Shown here: positions 42,663 to 52,573 of the stretch, piece after piece
Position numbering within the stretch: the first letter of the stretch is position 1
Layout: the number at the start of each line of letters is the position of its first letter
Assembly: GCF_007827365.1 (NCBI RefSeq)
Contig: NZ_VISI01000001.1
Coordinates: 188,501-252,500 of the forward strand
DNA from: Olleya sp. Hel_I_94
Lineage (GTDB): Bacteria > Bacteroidota > Bacteroidia > Flavobacteriales > Flavobacteriaceae
Length of the DNA: 64,000 nucleotides
Direction of reading: 5' to 3'
Program-made: the position numbers and the translations under genes
Notes under the pieces: generated by a model
The model's database searches: none
What the model was told of the DNA's origin: nothing
What the model saw: the letters and a program-made list of their open reading frames with translations, nothing else

Positions 42663-43934
42663 ATGGCAGTAGATTTACTACTTGGTTTACAATGGGGAGA
42701 TGAAGGCAAAGGAAAAATTGTCGACGTTTTAACTTCAAATTACAATATCATAGCACGTTTTCAAGGTGGTCCAAATGCAGGACATACTTTGAAATTTGAC
42801 GGAATAAAACACGTACTACGTACTATACCTTCAGGAATTTTTCATAAAGATGCTATGAATGTTATTGGAAATGGTGTAGTAGTCGATCCAGTTGTTTTTA
42901 TTAAAGAATTAGAGGGTTTAGACCAATTTGATGTTGATTATAAAGCCAAACTAATTGTATCTAGAAAAGCACACTTAATTTTACCAACGCATCGTTTATT
43001 AGATGCAGCTAGTGAAGCCTCTAAGGGAAAAGCTAAAATTGGTTCTACTTTAAAAGGTATTGGTCCAACATACATGGATAAAACTGGTAGAAACGGTATT
43101 AGAGTTGGTGATCTAGAATTAGATAGCTGGAAAGAAAAATACAGAGCTTTAGCTAATAAGCACGAAGCTATGATCGCATTTTATAATGTTGACGTACAAT
43201 ACGATCTAGAAGAAATGGAAGTTGAATTTTTTGAGTCTATTGAAAAACTTAAAGAATTACAATTTATAGATAGCGAAGCCTATTTACACCAATCACTAAA
43301 AGATGGTAAAACCATTTTAGCAGAAGGTGCTCAAGGATCGCTTTTAGATATCGATTTTGGTACCTATCCATTTGTAACATCAAGTAATACAACTGCAGCA
43401 GGAGCTTGTACTGGTTTAGGTATTGCACCAAACCAAATTAAAGAAGTCTTTGGTATTTTTAAAGCCTATACAACACGTGTAGGTTCTGGACCTTTTCCAA
43501 CAGAGTTATTTGATAAAGATGGAGAAGAAATGGCTAGAGTTGGCCAAGAGTTTGGAGCAGTAACAGGTCGCGCTAGACGTTGTGGATGGTTAGACTTAGT
43601 GGCTTTAAAATACACTTGTCGCGTTAATGGTGTTACACAATTAATGATGATGAAAAGTGATGTTTTATCTGGTTTTGAAACTTTAAAGGTAGCAACTGCT
43701 TATAAATATAAAGGAGAAACGATTAAACATTTACCTTTTAACATAGAACCTGAAAATGTAGAACCTATATATACAGAGTTTAAAGGTTGGAGCGAAGACT
43801 TAACAGAAATGAGTGAAGCTTCTCAATTACCAAAAGCGCTAAATGATTATATCGCATTTTTAGAAGAAGAATTAGAAATTCCTATTAAAATAGTATCTGT
43901 TGGACCAGACAGAAAACAGACTATTTTTATGTAA
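42663..43934 (+). CDS. purA: Adenylosuccinate synthetase
   Basis: A 423-residue GTPase that converts IMP and aspartate to adenylosuccinate in purine synthesis. Signatures are GLQWGDEGKGKIVDVL, the GGPNAGHTL loop, GIGPTYMDKTGRNGIRV, EGAQGSLLDIDFGTYPFVTS, TAAGACTGLGIAP, TRVGSGPFPTEL and TGRARRCGWLDLVAL. Length is normal for the family. It follows the Fur-family gene by 2 bases, an arrangement found in flavobacteria, and a terminator follows. Confidence 0.96.
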   Translation: MAVDLLLGLQWGDEGKGKIVDVLTSNYNIIARFQGGPNAGHTLKFDGIKHVLRTIPSGIFHKDAMNVIGNGVVVDPVVFIKELEGLDQFDVDYKAKLIVSRKAHLILPTHRLLDAASEASKGKAKIGSTLKGIGPTYMDKTGRNGIRVGDLELDSWKEKYRALANKHEAMIAFYNVDVQYDLEEMEVEFFESIEKLKELQFIDSEAYLHQSLKDGKTILAEGAQGSLLDIDFGTYPFVTSSNTTAAGACTGLGIAPNQIKEVFGIFKAYTTRVGSGPFPTELFDKDGEEMARVGQEFGAVTGRARRCGWLDLVALKYTCRVNGVTQLMMMKSDVLSGFETLKVATAYKYKGETIKHLPFNIEPENVEPIYTEFKGWSEDLTEMSEASQLPKALNDYIAFLEEELEIPIKIVSVGPDRKQTIFM

Positions 43935-43957
43935 TTAAATAATAAAACATAATACCT

Positions 43958-43993
43958 AAAACCTCATATATTTTAAAATTTATGAGGTTTTTT
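43958..43993 (+). terminator. Intrinsic terminator after purA
   Basis: AAACCTCATA (43958-43967) pairs with TATGAGGTTT (43981-43990), followed by Ts; the loop is AT-rich. Confidence 0.75.
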
Positions 43994-44027
43994 ATTTAAA
44001 TTTAAAATTGAATAATACTTCCATCGA

Positions 44028-45149
44028 ATGAACTTAGAAAAGTTAAACATCTTCAATATTCTTATAATTTCGGGTGTTATTCATGGTATTATTTTTAGTT
44101 TCATTCTATTTCTTCAAAAAAAACAAATTTTAAAACATACTTATTTTTTAGCCTTAACAGTTTTATTTTTATCACTTAGCAATCTACAATATTGGTTAAT
44201 TGACATCTTAATAGTTAATTCTAAAATTGCTTTATTATTAACAACTATACCTTGGCAATGGTTAATAATGCCAGTGTTTTATTTATATGTATTCAATTTT
44301 GTAAAACAGAAAAAAGCGAAAACAAAACTAAAATTACTATTAGTACTACCCTTTCTAATTGTTCTTTCCTTAAACTTGATATTACAAATTTATTTTAACA
44401 CAAACGTTTCTCAAAAAATTTCAATTCATGCAATAACCAATCAAGTATTCAATTTTTTATCTATTATTTATAATGTGATTATTATAATTTTTACTTTAAA
44501 AATGATCAAATCTTATGAAAAAGGTAACATTATTGTAAACACAAAAGTCTATCCAGAAACATTATGGTTAAAGCGACTTCTAAAAATTGGATTACTAATT
44601 TGTTTAGTATGGCTCATAACTATAATATTTTCAATATTAAATGAAAATGATAAAAATTACATCTTCTACCCTATGTGGATTTGTATATCATTCCTAATCT
44701 ATTGGATTGGATATATAGGTTTAGCTAAATCAAAATTATTAATAGAACGGAAAAAATTAAAAGCAAATAAGAAAAGGGAAACTAAAATTAATAAGCCAAT
44801 TAACAGCTCTAGCACATTTAATAAAATTGAAACAAAAATTATAACAGAACAACTTTATCTAAATCCAAACTTAAATTTAAGCTTACTATCAAACTTATTA
44901 GGTTTAAGCGAAGGTTATATTTCTCAACAAATAAATACAAATTCTGAAATCAATTTTAATGATTTTATAAATAAGCTTCGAATTGATAATGCTAAAGAAA
45001 TCCTTGCTAATAAAGACTTTAATAATTACACTATTGAATCTATAGGTTTAGAGTCTGGTTTCAATTCTAAATCAAGCTTTTACGCTGCATTCAAAAAATT
45101 TACCAATCAAACACCTGTTCAGTATAAAAAAGATGTCCGAAATCTTTAA
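44028..45149 (+). CDS. Membrane-bound AraC-family transcriptional regulator
   Basis: A 373-residue protein with about seven hydrophobic helices in residues 8-245 and a cytoplasmic AraC helix-turn-helix domain at about 270-370 (LSLLSNLLGLSEGYISQQIN, DFINKLRIDNAKEILA, IESIGLESGFNSKSSFYAAFKKFTNQTPVQYK). This layout (7TM plus AraC) is common in Bacteroidota and suggests sensing of a membrane or external signal. No promoter box was obvious. A secreted protein gene lies 68 bases downstream and could be a target. Confidence 0.85.
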   Translation: MNLEKLNIFNILIISGVIHGIIFSFILFLQKKQILKHTYFLALTVLFLSLSNLQYWLIDILIVNSKIALLLTTIPWQWLIMPVFYLYVFNFVKQKKAKTKLKLLLVLPFLIVLSLNLILQIYFNTNVSQKISIHAITNQVFNFLSIIYNVIIIIFTLKMIKSYEKGNIIVNTKVYPETLWLKRLLKIGLLICLVWLITIIFSILNENDKNYIFYPMWICISFLIYWIGYIGLAKSKLLIERKKLKANKKRETKINKPINSSSTFNKIETKIITEQLYLNPNLNLSLLSNLLGLSEGYISQQINTNSEINFNDFINKLRIDNAKEILANKDFNNYTIESIGLESGFNSKSSFYAAFKKFTNQTPVQYKKDVRNL

Positions 45150-45189
45150 CTTGTTTAATATTTTAAACACTAACTTATGAAATAGTGCA

Positions 45190-45197
45190 TAGTTTTG
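45190..45197 (+). promoter_or_regulatory. -7 box (TAGTTTTG) of the 45218 gene
   Basis: It matches TAnnTTTG, 20 bases before the ATG. Confidence 0.5.
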
Positions 45198-45217
45198 TGT
45201 AATAAAACATAAAAACC

Positions 45218-45778
45218 ATGAAACCTAAATATTTTATAATTAGTGTATTTTTCATTAACATCAGTTATTCACAATCCAATAAATCCAAAGATTGGACAAA
45301 CGATGAAACTGCTTATTACAATATTTTCGAAAATTTAGCGAGATACACATACAAAAAAGACATAGATAGTATTTCAAAAGACACTCTTATTGAAAAGTAT
45401 ATTTACTTTGATTATGTTTTAAAAGATACTGTACAAGAAAGAAAACAAAAGAGAATAAAAAAACTTATACCTCTTTTTAGTTATTTTAAAAAAACACTTG
45501 ATAGTCTGGGTATAGATAATATTGATGCTAAACCTATACGCTTTTATAAAAACCATAAAATTTATGAGCCTTTTGATGAAGATAAAACTCAGTTAAAAAC
45601 GGTTGGAGGCAAAAAAATGTATACAGAAGATGTTAATGTATTTGCTTACTTCAGGAAGGAAGATCCAGAAAACCCATTAGGGACATTGTTATTTGAACCC
45701 AAAACACATAAACTATTATCTTGGGTTTTAATAAACCAAGGTGGTTATAGATATTTTTTACTTTTCAATATCTTATAA
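45218..45778 (+). CDS. Exported hypothetical protein, 186 residues
   Basis: The signal peptide (MKPKYFIISVFFINISYSQ) is followed by a charged alpha/beta protein with no recognised family. It has a lysine-rich stretch (KDTVQERKQKRIKKLIPLF) and an aromatic C-terminus (NQGGYRYFLLFNIL). Its position just after the membrane AraC regulator, with its own promoter box and terminator, suggests it may be controlled by that regulator. Confidence 0.6.
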   Translation: MKPKYFIISVFFINISYSQSNKSKDWTNDETAYYNIFENLARYTYKKDIDSISKDTLIEKYIYFDYVLKDTVQERKQKRIKKLIPLFSYFKKTLDSLGIDNIDAKPIRFYKNHKIYEPFDEDKTQLKTVGGKKMYTEDVNVFAYFRKEDPENPLGTLLFEPKTHKLLSWVLINQGGYRYFLLFNIL

Positions 45779-45800
45779 TAAAATGTTTAACTAATTATCA

Positions 45801-45836
45801 AAACTCATAGGTTTCAAAAATCTGTGAGTTTTTTTA
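45801..45836 (+). terminator. Intrinsic terminator after the 45218 gene
   Basis: AAACTCA (45801-45807) pairs with TGAGTTT (45825-45831) with a long loop and a T run. Confidence 0.6.
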
Positions 45837-45898
45837 CAAATTAATCAACTCTCATCTTAAATAATTCCTAACAAACAATACCAAGTGCTTTAAATCGT

Positions 45899-45906
45899 TA
45901 TTTTTG
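45899..45906 (+). promoter_or_regulatory. -7 box (TATTTTTG) of the OstA-like gene
   Basis: Its last G is the first base of an in-frame GTG at 45906, so that GTG cannot be the start. The TTG at 45924 fits. Confidence 0.5.
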
Positions 45907-45923
45907 TGCCAAACAATAACATC

Positions 45924-47765
45924 TTGAAAATTAATAAACACATATATTTTTTATTCTTAATGCTGACTATGCAATTAGGAATAGCACAGCAAAAAACCAT
46001 CGAGATTAAAGACTCTGGTGCATTTGGTGATATTGACGAAGAAAACTTTCCAGGAGCAAGTATCCTAACCAGAAGTGATCAAGGTCAAGTCCATATTTAC
46101 CATGATGGTATTGATATGTTTTGCGACAAAGCCATATTTTATGGTAAAGAAGATTTTGTTGAAGCCTACGGAAATGTAAACATGAAGCAAGGTGACACCA
46201 TAAACTTAACGTCAAAATACGTGGAGTATTCTGGTAAAACACAATTAGCATTTGCAAGTGGTGATGTGGTATTGACAGATCCTCAATCTACCATAACATC
46301 TGATACGCTATACTTTAACAGAGCAAAACAAGAATCTTATTATAAATCTGGAGGTAAAGTTGTAAGGGACTCATCTGGGACGATTACAAGTCGTATTGGT
46401 CGTTATTATATGAATGACAAAAAATACCGTTTTGTAGATAGTGTCAAACTTGTCAATCCAGATTACGAGCTTAACACAAAAACCCTGGATTACTATTCTG
46501 ATAATGGTCATGCCTACATGTATGGTCCTTCAACAATAGTAGGTGATAGTAGCAAAATTTACAGCGAACGTGGTTTTTACGACACCACAAACGACACTGG
46601 CTATTTTGTCCGAAACTCAAGAATAGACTACGATAATCGTGTCATTGTTGGTGACAGTTTACATTTTGACAGAAGACTAAATTTTGCCTCAGCAACTAAT
46701 AATATAACCGTTACAGACACTATTAATAGTAGTATCATTAAAGGACATTATGCAGAAGTCTATCGTGCTAAAGACTCTGTGTTTATTACCAAACGCGCTT
46801 TAGCAATTACTATCCAAGAAAAAGATAGTATATACATGCATGCAGACACGTTGATGGTTACAGGTAAACCAGAACATCGTATTACTAGAGGCTATTACAA
46901 TGGTAAGGTATATAAATCAGATATTAGTGCAAAAGCAGATTCGATTCATGCAGACCATAAAACAGGACTAACACAGTTAATCAATTTAAAACGATTAAAT
47001 AAAGGCGATGCATTTTCGGCTGCAAGAAAACCAATACTCTGGAATCTGGACAATCAAATGACAGGTGATACGATTCATTTAAAATCAAATCCTAAAACCG
47101 AAAAATTAGATTCACTCATCGTTTTTTATAATGCTTTTTTAATTAGTAAGGACACGATTAGTAAAGACTCATACAATCAAATTTCTGGTAAACGTTTAAT
47201 AGGGATGTTTGATGATGATAATCAAATCAAACAAGTAGATATACTTAAAAATGCAGAATCTATTAACTTTAGTAGAAATGATAAGCAAGAGTTAATTGGA
47301 ATAGAAAAATCAAAATCTGCAGATATTATTATCTATTTTGAAGAAAAAGAAGTTGTTGAGCTTAGAAAACTTTTACAATTTGAAGGCAAGCTTTACACAG
47401 AAGAAGATTTACCATTAAACGCTAGAAAATTAAGAGGTTTTGATTGGCGTGATGATGAACGTCCAAAATCTGTTGAAGACTTATTTAAAGACGATCCACC
47501 ATTTACATTACCTGTAATTAAAGGACTAGAACCTTATCAAGAAGGTGAAGAGTTTTTTGGAGAGGCTTTAATTGGACGTGTTAAAAAAGCAGACGACGAA
47601 GCTGAAAAGAAGAATTTAAACAAAAAAGACGAAGCTCCTAAAGCCTCAAGGAATGTTCCTAAAAAATTTCTAAATACAAATACTAATACTCCTGCTTTAC
47701 AAAAAGCAACTTCAAAAAAACAAACAGTTAATCAAAAAGTACAATCTAAGACTGATCAGGATTAG
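45924..47765 (+). CDS. OstA-like (LptA/LptD-related) exported protein
   Basis: A 613-residue protein with a signal peptide (MKINKHIYFLFLMLTMQLGI region, cut near AQQ), starting at TTG 45924. It consists of repeated beta segments of the OstA/LptA type (IFYGKEDFVEAYGNVNMKQGDTINLTS-like, then VEYSGKTQLAFASGDVVLTD, SDTLYFNRAKQESYY and SIHADHKTGLTQL). The C-terminal ~100 residues are charged (KKADDEAEKKNLNKKDE, then SKKQTVNQKVQSKTDQD). It is probably periplasmic and involved in LPS transport to the outer membrane. The aminotransferase gene follows within 6 bases. Confidence 0.8.
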   Translation: MKINKHIYFLFLMLTMQLGIAQQKTIEIKDSGAFGDIDEENFPGASILTRSDQGQVHIYHDGIDMFCDKAIFYGKEDFVEAYGNVNMKQGDTINLTSKYVEYSGKTQLAFASGDVVLTDPQSTITSDTLYFNRAKQESYYKSGGKVVRDSSGTITSRIGRYYMNDKKYRFVDSVKLVNPDYELNTKTLDYYSDNGHAYMYGPSTIVGDSSKIYSERGFYDTTNDTGYFVRNSRIDYDNRVIVGDSLHFDRRLNFASATNNITVTDTINSSIIKGHYAEVYRAKDSVFITKRALAITIQEKDSIYMHADTLMVTGKPEHRITRGYYNGKVYKSDISAKADSIHADHKTGLTQLINLKRLNKGDAFSAARKPILWNLDNQMTGDTIHLKSNPKTEKLDSLIVFYNAFLISKDTISKDSYNQISGKRLIGMFDDDNQIKQVDILKNAESINFSRNDKQELIGIEKSKSADIIIYFEEKEVVELRKLLQFEGKLYTEEDLPLNARKLRGFDWRDDERPKSVEDLFKDDPPFTLPVIKGLEPYQEGEEFFGEALIGRVKKADDEAEKKNLNKKDEAPKASRNVPKKFLNTNTNTPALQKATSKKQTVNQKVQSKTDQD

Positions 47766-47770
47766 GAGTT

Positions 47771-48958
47771 ATGAAGGATAGATTTTTTAAACACCAAGCA
47801 CAAACGTCTCCATATCCTTTAGCTCTAGAAATTTCTTATGCTAAAGGAAGCTATATTTACGACACTAATAACAAAGCCTATTTAGACTTTGTTGCAGGTG
47901 TATCTGCATGTACATTAGGACATAGCCACCCAAAAGTAGTTAATGCCATTAAACAACAAGCAGACAAATATTTGCATGTTATGGTTTATGGAGAATATGT
48001 CCAAAAGCCAGCAGTAGACTTATGTAAATTTATAGCAGATCACTTACCAGAACCTTTAACATCTACGTATTTAGTTAATTCTGGTACAGAAGCTATTGAA
48101 GGTGCTTTAAAATTAGCACGACGTGTTACTGGACGTAGTCAGATTATTGCAGCCCATAATGCCTATCATGGTAATACTTTAGGATCTTTAAGTTTAATGG
48201 ACTTTGAAGAGCGAAAAGCACCTTTTAGACCATTACTGCCAGATATTAGTCACATTACGTTTAATTACCAACCACATTTTAAACATATCACTACAAAAAC
48301 TGCTGCAGTAATAGTTGAAACCATTCAAGGTGGAGCTGGTTTTATAGAGCCTAAAAACGATTATTTAGCCAAATTAAAAGCAAAATGTCAGGACGTTGGA
48401 GCGCTATTAATTTTAGACGAAATACAACCAGGAATTGGCAGAACAGGACAATTATTTGGTTTTCAAAATTATAATGTGGTTCCAGACATTGTCGTTACCG
48501 GAAAAGGATTAGCTGGTGGATTACCAATTGGCGCATTTACAGCGTCTAAGGCTCATATGGATGCCTTTCAGGATGGACCAAAGCTAAGCCACATTACAAC
48601 TTTTGGTGGTAACCCATTAATTGCAGCTTCGGCTTTAGCCACATTACAAGAAGTTACAAATAGTGACTTAATGTCACAAGCTTTAGAAAAAGAACAATTA
48701 ATCAGGCAACACTTAAAACATCCTTTAATTACCGAAATTAGAGGTCGTGGTTTAATGTTAGCAGCCATAACTACTGCAGCAAACATCACTGACCAAGTGG
48801 TACTACAAGCGCAAAATCAAGGATTAATACTCTTTTGGTTGCTGTTTGAGCCTAAAGCAATACGTATAACACCACCTTTAACCATCAGTAATGAAGAAAT
48901 TATTAAAGGGTGTGGCATTATTATTGACTTATTAAATAAAATAACGGACTCTAATTAA
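47771..48958 (+). CDS. Class III PLP-dependent aminotransferase
   Basis: A 395-residue enzyme of fold type I. It has the class III signatures TYLVNSGTEAIEGALKLARR and the extended motif LLILDEIQPGIGRTGQLFGFQ, with the PLP lysine at about 245 in VVTGKGLAGGLPIGAF. The length and the opening SPYPLALEISYAKGSYIYD are of the acetylornithine/GABA aminotransferase group. The exact substrate cannot be decided. It is translationally close to the OstA-like gene but functionally unrelated as far as known. Confidence 0.87.
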   Translation: MKDRFFKHQAQTSPYPLALEISYAKGSYIYDTNNKAYLDFVAGVSACTLGHSHPKVVNAIKQQADKYLHVMVYGEYVQKPAVDLCKFIADHLPEPLTSTYLVNSGTEAIEGALKLARRVTGRSQIIAAHNAYHGNTLGSLSLMDFEERKAPFRPLLPDISHITFNYQPHFKHITTKTAAVIVETIQGGAGFIEPKNDYLAKLKAKCQDVGALLILDEIQPGIGRTGQLFGFQNYNVVPDIVVTGKGLAGGLPIGAFTASKAHMDAFQDGPKLSHITTFGGNPLIAASALATLQEVTNSDLMSQALEKEQLIRQHLKHPLITEIRGRGLMLAAITTAANITDQVVLQAQNQGLILFWLLFEPKAIRITPPLTISNEEIIKGCGIIIDLLNKITDSN

Positions 48959-49100
48959 AGAGTAAGTCTCTTTCAATCAATCAAAAACACATCAAAACCC
49001 GTAATTGTTGATTACTTTGTTAAAAACAAAAGTGGCAAATGCCATTTAAAAAGTAATAGAACAGTACATTTATTACAATAGAAACACCTAAACAGTGCCT

Positions 49101-50495
49101 ATGGAGTTTAGTCAAGAAGAACCAAATAAAGTATCGCTTAGTAGATTTGAATCGATGTTAAAAACAAACAATGTGTTGTTTTTTGACTCGGACGAATTTG
49201 AAAATATAATACACCATTACCTTAACCAAGGTAAAGTATCTTTAGCAAAAAAAGCTATTAAGTTAGGCTTAGAGCAACATCCTACATCTACTAATCTTAA
49301 ATTATTTAAGGTAGAAATTTATGTGTTTGAAAATAAGCTAAAAGAAGCGAATCAGTTACTAGATGCCTTGTATGTATTAGAGCCATCAAACGAAGAAATA
49401 TACATTCAAAAAGCTAATATATTATCTAAAGATGATAAGCATCAAGACGCGATTAAAGTTTTAAATATAGCTTTAGATTTAGCAGAAGAATCCTCAGAAC
49501 TACATTCTTTAATAGGAATGGAATATCTATTTTTAGATAACTTTGAAGAAGCTAAACAGAGTTTTATGCGTTGTCTAGATGATGACATGGATGACTATTC
49601 TGCGTTATACAACATTATGTATTGCTTCGATTTTTTAAATGAAAATGATGAAGCAATCACCTTTTTAAATAGTTATTTAGATAAAAACCCATATTGTGAA
49701 GTTGCTTGGCACCAATTAGGTAAGCAATATTTTACTATAAAACAATACGAAAAATCTTTAAGTGCTTTTGAATTTGCAATTATCTCTGACGACACTTTTG
49801 TAGGTGCTTACATTGAAAAAGGTAGAGTCCTAGAAAAGTTAAAGCGTTATAACGAAGCAATCGAAAATTACGCAGTAACCCTAGAATTGGAAGACCCTAC
49901 ATCTTTTGCTTTATTAAGATTAGGACAATGTCATGAAAAACTAGGTCAGATAGATTTAGCAAAACAATATTATTATAAAACTGTTAAAGAAGACCCATTA
50001 CTTGATAAGGGTTGGATAGCCATTACAAAGTTTTATAACAAACAAAAAAACTACCAAAAAGCATTATATTATATTAATAAAGCAATTAATATTAATGCAG
50101 ACAATGCTGTATATTGGAAGTTATATGCACAAATAAACCACAGGCTAAACTTTTTAGAAGAATCTGAACGTGGCTATAAGCGAGCTTTAGAACTTGGAAA
50201 TTATGAGTTAGCCTCTTGGTTACAAAGAGCAGATATTTTAATTCAATTAGGAGAACCTGAAGCTGCTAGCTTAAACTTAATTCAGGCAGCAGAATTTTAC
50301 CCAGAAGATGCAGAAATTGAATTTAGACTAGCTGGTATTTACTATGGTTTATTAGAAACTGAAAAAGGAAGCTACCACTTAAAAAACGGATTAACTTTTG
50401 ACGAGGAACTAATATTTATTATAGAAGAAATTTTTCCAATGGTCTACCAATCTACGACCTTTAAAAACGCGTTAAAAAAGTTACATAAATCATAA
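49101..50495 (+). CDS. Tetratricopeptide repeat protein
   Basis: A 464-residue protein made almost wholly of TPR helices (about 11 repeats, for example AKQSFMRCLDDDMDDYSALY, AWHQLGKQYFTIKQYEKSLSAF, NEAIENYAVTLELEDPTSFALLRLG). It has no signal peptide or membrane helix, so it is cytoplasmic and presumably a scaffold. The start is ATG 49101 (MEFSQEEPNKVSLSRF); the GTG six bases earlier is less likely. Two DUF368 genes follow. Confidence 0.85.
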   Translation: MEFSQEEPNKVSLSRFESMLKTNNVLFFDSDEFENIIHHYLNQGKVSLAKKAIKLGLEQHPTSTNLKLFKVEIYVFENKLKEANQLLDALYVLEPSNEEIYIQKANILSKDDKHQDAIKVLNIALDLAEESSELHSLIGMEYLFLDNFEEAKQSFMRCLDDDMDDYSALYNIMYCFDFLNENDEAITFLNSYLDKNPYCEVAWHQLGKQYFTIKQYEKSLSAFEFAIISDDTFVGAYIEKGRVLEKLKRYNEAIENYAVTLELEDPTSFALLRLGQCHEKLGQIDLAKQYYYKTVKEDPLLDKGWIAITKFYNKQKNYQKALYYINKAININADNAVYWKLYAQINHRLNFLEESERGYKRALELGNYELASWLQRADILIQLGEPEAASLNLIQAAEFYPEDAEIEFRLAGIYYGLLETEKGSYHLKNGLTFDEELIFIIEEIFPMVYQSTTFKNALKKLHKS

Positions 50496-50513
50496 CATAA
50501 AATGATTTTTGCA

Positions 50514-50521
50514 TACCTTTG
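50514..50521 (+). promoter_or_regulatory. -7 box (TACCTTTG) of the DUF368-aroE operon
   Basis: It overlaps an upstream in-frame TTG and therefore supports ATG 50543 as the start of the first gene. Confidence 0.5.
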
Positions 50522-50542
50522 GTTACCAACAAAACTCAAATT

Positions 50543-51553
50543 ATGCAAAGACGCTTAAAAGATTACCTTGTTATTAGTTTAAAAGGAATTGCTATGGGAG
50601 CAGCAGATGCAGTTCCTGGAGTATCAGGAGGCACCATTGCGTTTATCTCTGGGATTTACCAAGAGTTAATTACAACTATAAGTGGTGTTAACTTATCATT
50701 AGTGAAGACCTTAAAAAAAGATGGTTTTTTTGCCTTTTGGAAACAACTAAACGGTAACTTTCTTTTAGCGCTTTTAACAGGTATTATTATCAGTTTTGTT
50801 TCGTTTATGAGACTAGCAAAATACCTAATAGAACAACACCCAGTTTTAATATGGTCGTTCTTTTTTGGTTTAATTATAGCTAGTATCTTTTTTGTTGGTA
50901 AACAAATTAACAAATGGTCTGCTAAAACCATTATCGCATTAATTATTGGTACTATAGCTGCATTTTATATTACTAGTTTACCATCTTTAGCTAGTAATAC
51001 CAACTCCTATTTTTTATTTATTGCTGGAGCCTTAGCAATTTGCGCTATGATTTTACCAGGTATTTCTGGTAGTTTTATATTAGTAATTTTAGGAGCATAT
51101 AAAACATTAAGTGATGCTTTTCATGACTTTGATTTAAAAAAAATAGCTCTATTTGCAACTGGAGCAATTGTTGGTTTGCTTAGTTTTAGCCACGTATTAA
51201 AATGGCTATTCAAAAATTACCATAATACAACTCTAGCCATTCTAACCGGTTTTATTCTAGGTTCATTAAATAAAGTTTGGCCTTATAAAAAAACCATTTC
51301 GGTAATGGATGACGCTTCAGGATCTGTAGTCGATTTTATTGGACTTTCAGACTACCAAACGTTAAGTGTGTTTCAAAAAAACAGCTTAGATTTTGATAGC
51401 TACAAAACCGTTTTAGAGCAAAGTGTACTGCCATCAACCTATTCTCAAATTAACGCTAATACAGACGCTCAATTAGTTTTAGCAATTGGATTGATGATTG
51501 CAGGTTTTTTAACTATTTTTATTCTTGAAAAGGTAGGTAATAAAGCAAGCTAA
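50543..51553 (+). CDS. DUF368 membrane protein (polyprenyl-phosphate translocase family), first of a pair
   Basis: A ~336-residue polytopic protein with the DUF368 signature KGIAMGAADAVPGVSGGTIA and the inverted repeat half ALAICAMILPGISGSFILVI, giving about 9-10 helices. From recent work on the family (PopT), DUF368 proteins are thought to flip undecaprenyl phosphate back across the inner membrane. The start is taken at ATG 50543 (MQRRLKDYLVISLKG). The next gene is a paralogue that begins at the base after this stop. Confidence 0.88.
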   Translation: MQRRLKDYLVISLKGIAMGAADAVPGVSGGTIAFISGIYQELITTISGVNLSLVKTLKKDGFFAFWKQLNGNFLLALLTGIIISFVSFMRLAKYLIEQHPVLIWSFFFGLIIASIFFVGKQINKWSAKTIIALIIGTIAAFYITSLPSLASNTNSYFLFIAGALAICAMILPGISGSFILVILGAYKTLSDAFHDFDLKKIALFATGAIVGLLSFSHVLKWLFKNYHNTTLAILTGFILGSLNKVWPYKKTISVMDDASGSVVDFIGLSDYQTLSVFQKNSLDFDSYKTVLEQSVLPSTYSQINANTDAQLVLAIGLMIAGFLTIFILEKVGNKAS

Positions 51554-52573
51554 ATGCAAAACACACGCACATTTAAAGATAAACTATTTTTAATCTTAAA
51601 AGGATTAGGCATGGGAGCAGCTAATAAAGTTCCTGGTGTATCTGGTGGTGTCGTGGCATTTGTTGCAGGTTTTTACGAAGAGTTTATACACTCCTTACAA
51701 AAGGTAAATGGCACTGCTTTTAAATTACTTTTAAAAGGACGCTTTAAAGCGTTTTATCATTATATAAATGGACGTTTTTTAAGCTTACTGTTTTTTGGAA
51801 TGATAGTAAGCTATTTTAGTATTTCAAAAATCCTAGACTATCTTATTACGCACTACCAACTCTATGTTTGGAGTGTCTTTTTCGGGATGATTATAGGTTC
51901 AATTTATTACATAAGTAAGGATTTTAAAGATTGGAAAACCACAACATACTTAGCTTTAATTATTGGTGCTGTTTTAGGAATAGGTATTAGTTTTCTAGAT
52001 CCTGCTACAGAAAATGATAACCTAATATTTGTTTTTTTCTGCGGAATAATTAGTGTTTCAGGAATGACATTACCTGGCTTTTCAGGATCATTTATCTTAA
52101 TATTATTAGGTAATTACGTCTTACTATTAGTGGACTCTGTGAATGCTTTATTTGATACTTTTTCCGAGGTATTAATAGGTGATTTTAGCTTTACTGCAAA
52201 TATAGAACGTCTTAGGATGTTAAAAGTACTAGCAGTCTTTACATTAGGCTCTGTAGTTGGTTTGGTAACTTTTTCTCATGTATTAAATTACATTTTAAAA
52301 CATTATAAAAATGTCACGCTAGCATCAATTATAGGTTTTATAGTAGGATCTTTAGGTGTTGTGTGGCCATTTAAACATACCATATTTAAAACAAAATCTA
52401 CAGGCGAATTTTTAGTAGATTCTAGAGGTCAAAAAATAATTGAAAATTACGAACGTTACTTACCAGAACTTAATACCGAAACTATAATCGCATTATGCTA
52501 CACCATAGTAGGAATAGCAATCGTATTAGCATTAGAAATATATGGACAAAAAACAAAGCAATCACATGCGTAA
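51554..52573 (+). CDS. DUF368 membrane protein, second of a tandem pair
   Basis: A 339-residue paralogue of the preceding gene with the same signatures (KGLGMGAANKVPGVSGGVVAF, ISVSGMTLPGFSGSFILILL). It differs in the loop before the last helix and in A-to-N at the AADAVPG site (AANKVPG). Tandem DUF368 genes suggest either a heterodimer or two substrate ranges. The stop overlaps the aroE start by 8 bases, so one transcript covers all three. Confidence 0.86.
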   Translation: MQNTRTFKDKLFLILKGLGMGAANKVPGVSGGVVAFVAGFYEEFIHSLQKVNGTAFKLLLKGRFKAFYHYINGRFLSLLFFGMIVSYFSISKILDYLITHYQLYVWSVFFGMIIGSIYYISKDFKDWKTTTYLALIIGAVLGIGISFLDPATENDNLIFVFFCGIISVSGMTLPGFSGSFILILLGNYVLLLVDSVNALFDTFSEVLIGDFSFTANIERLRMLKVLAVFTLGSVVGLVTFSHVLNYILKHYKNVTLASIIGFIVGSLGVVWPFKHTIFKTKSTGEFLVDSRGQKIIENYERYLPELNTETIIALCYTIVGIAIVLALEIYGQKTKQSHA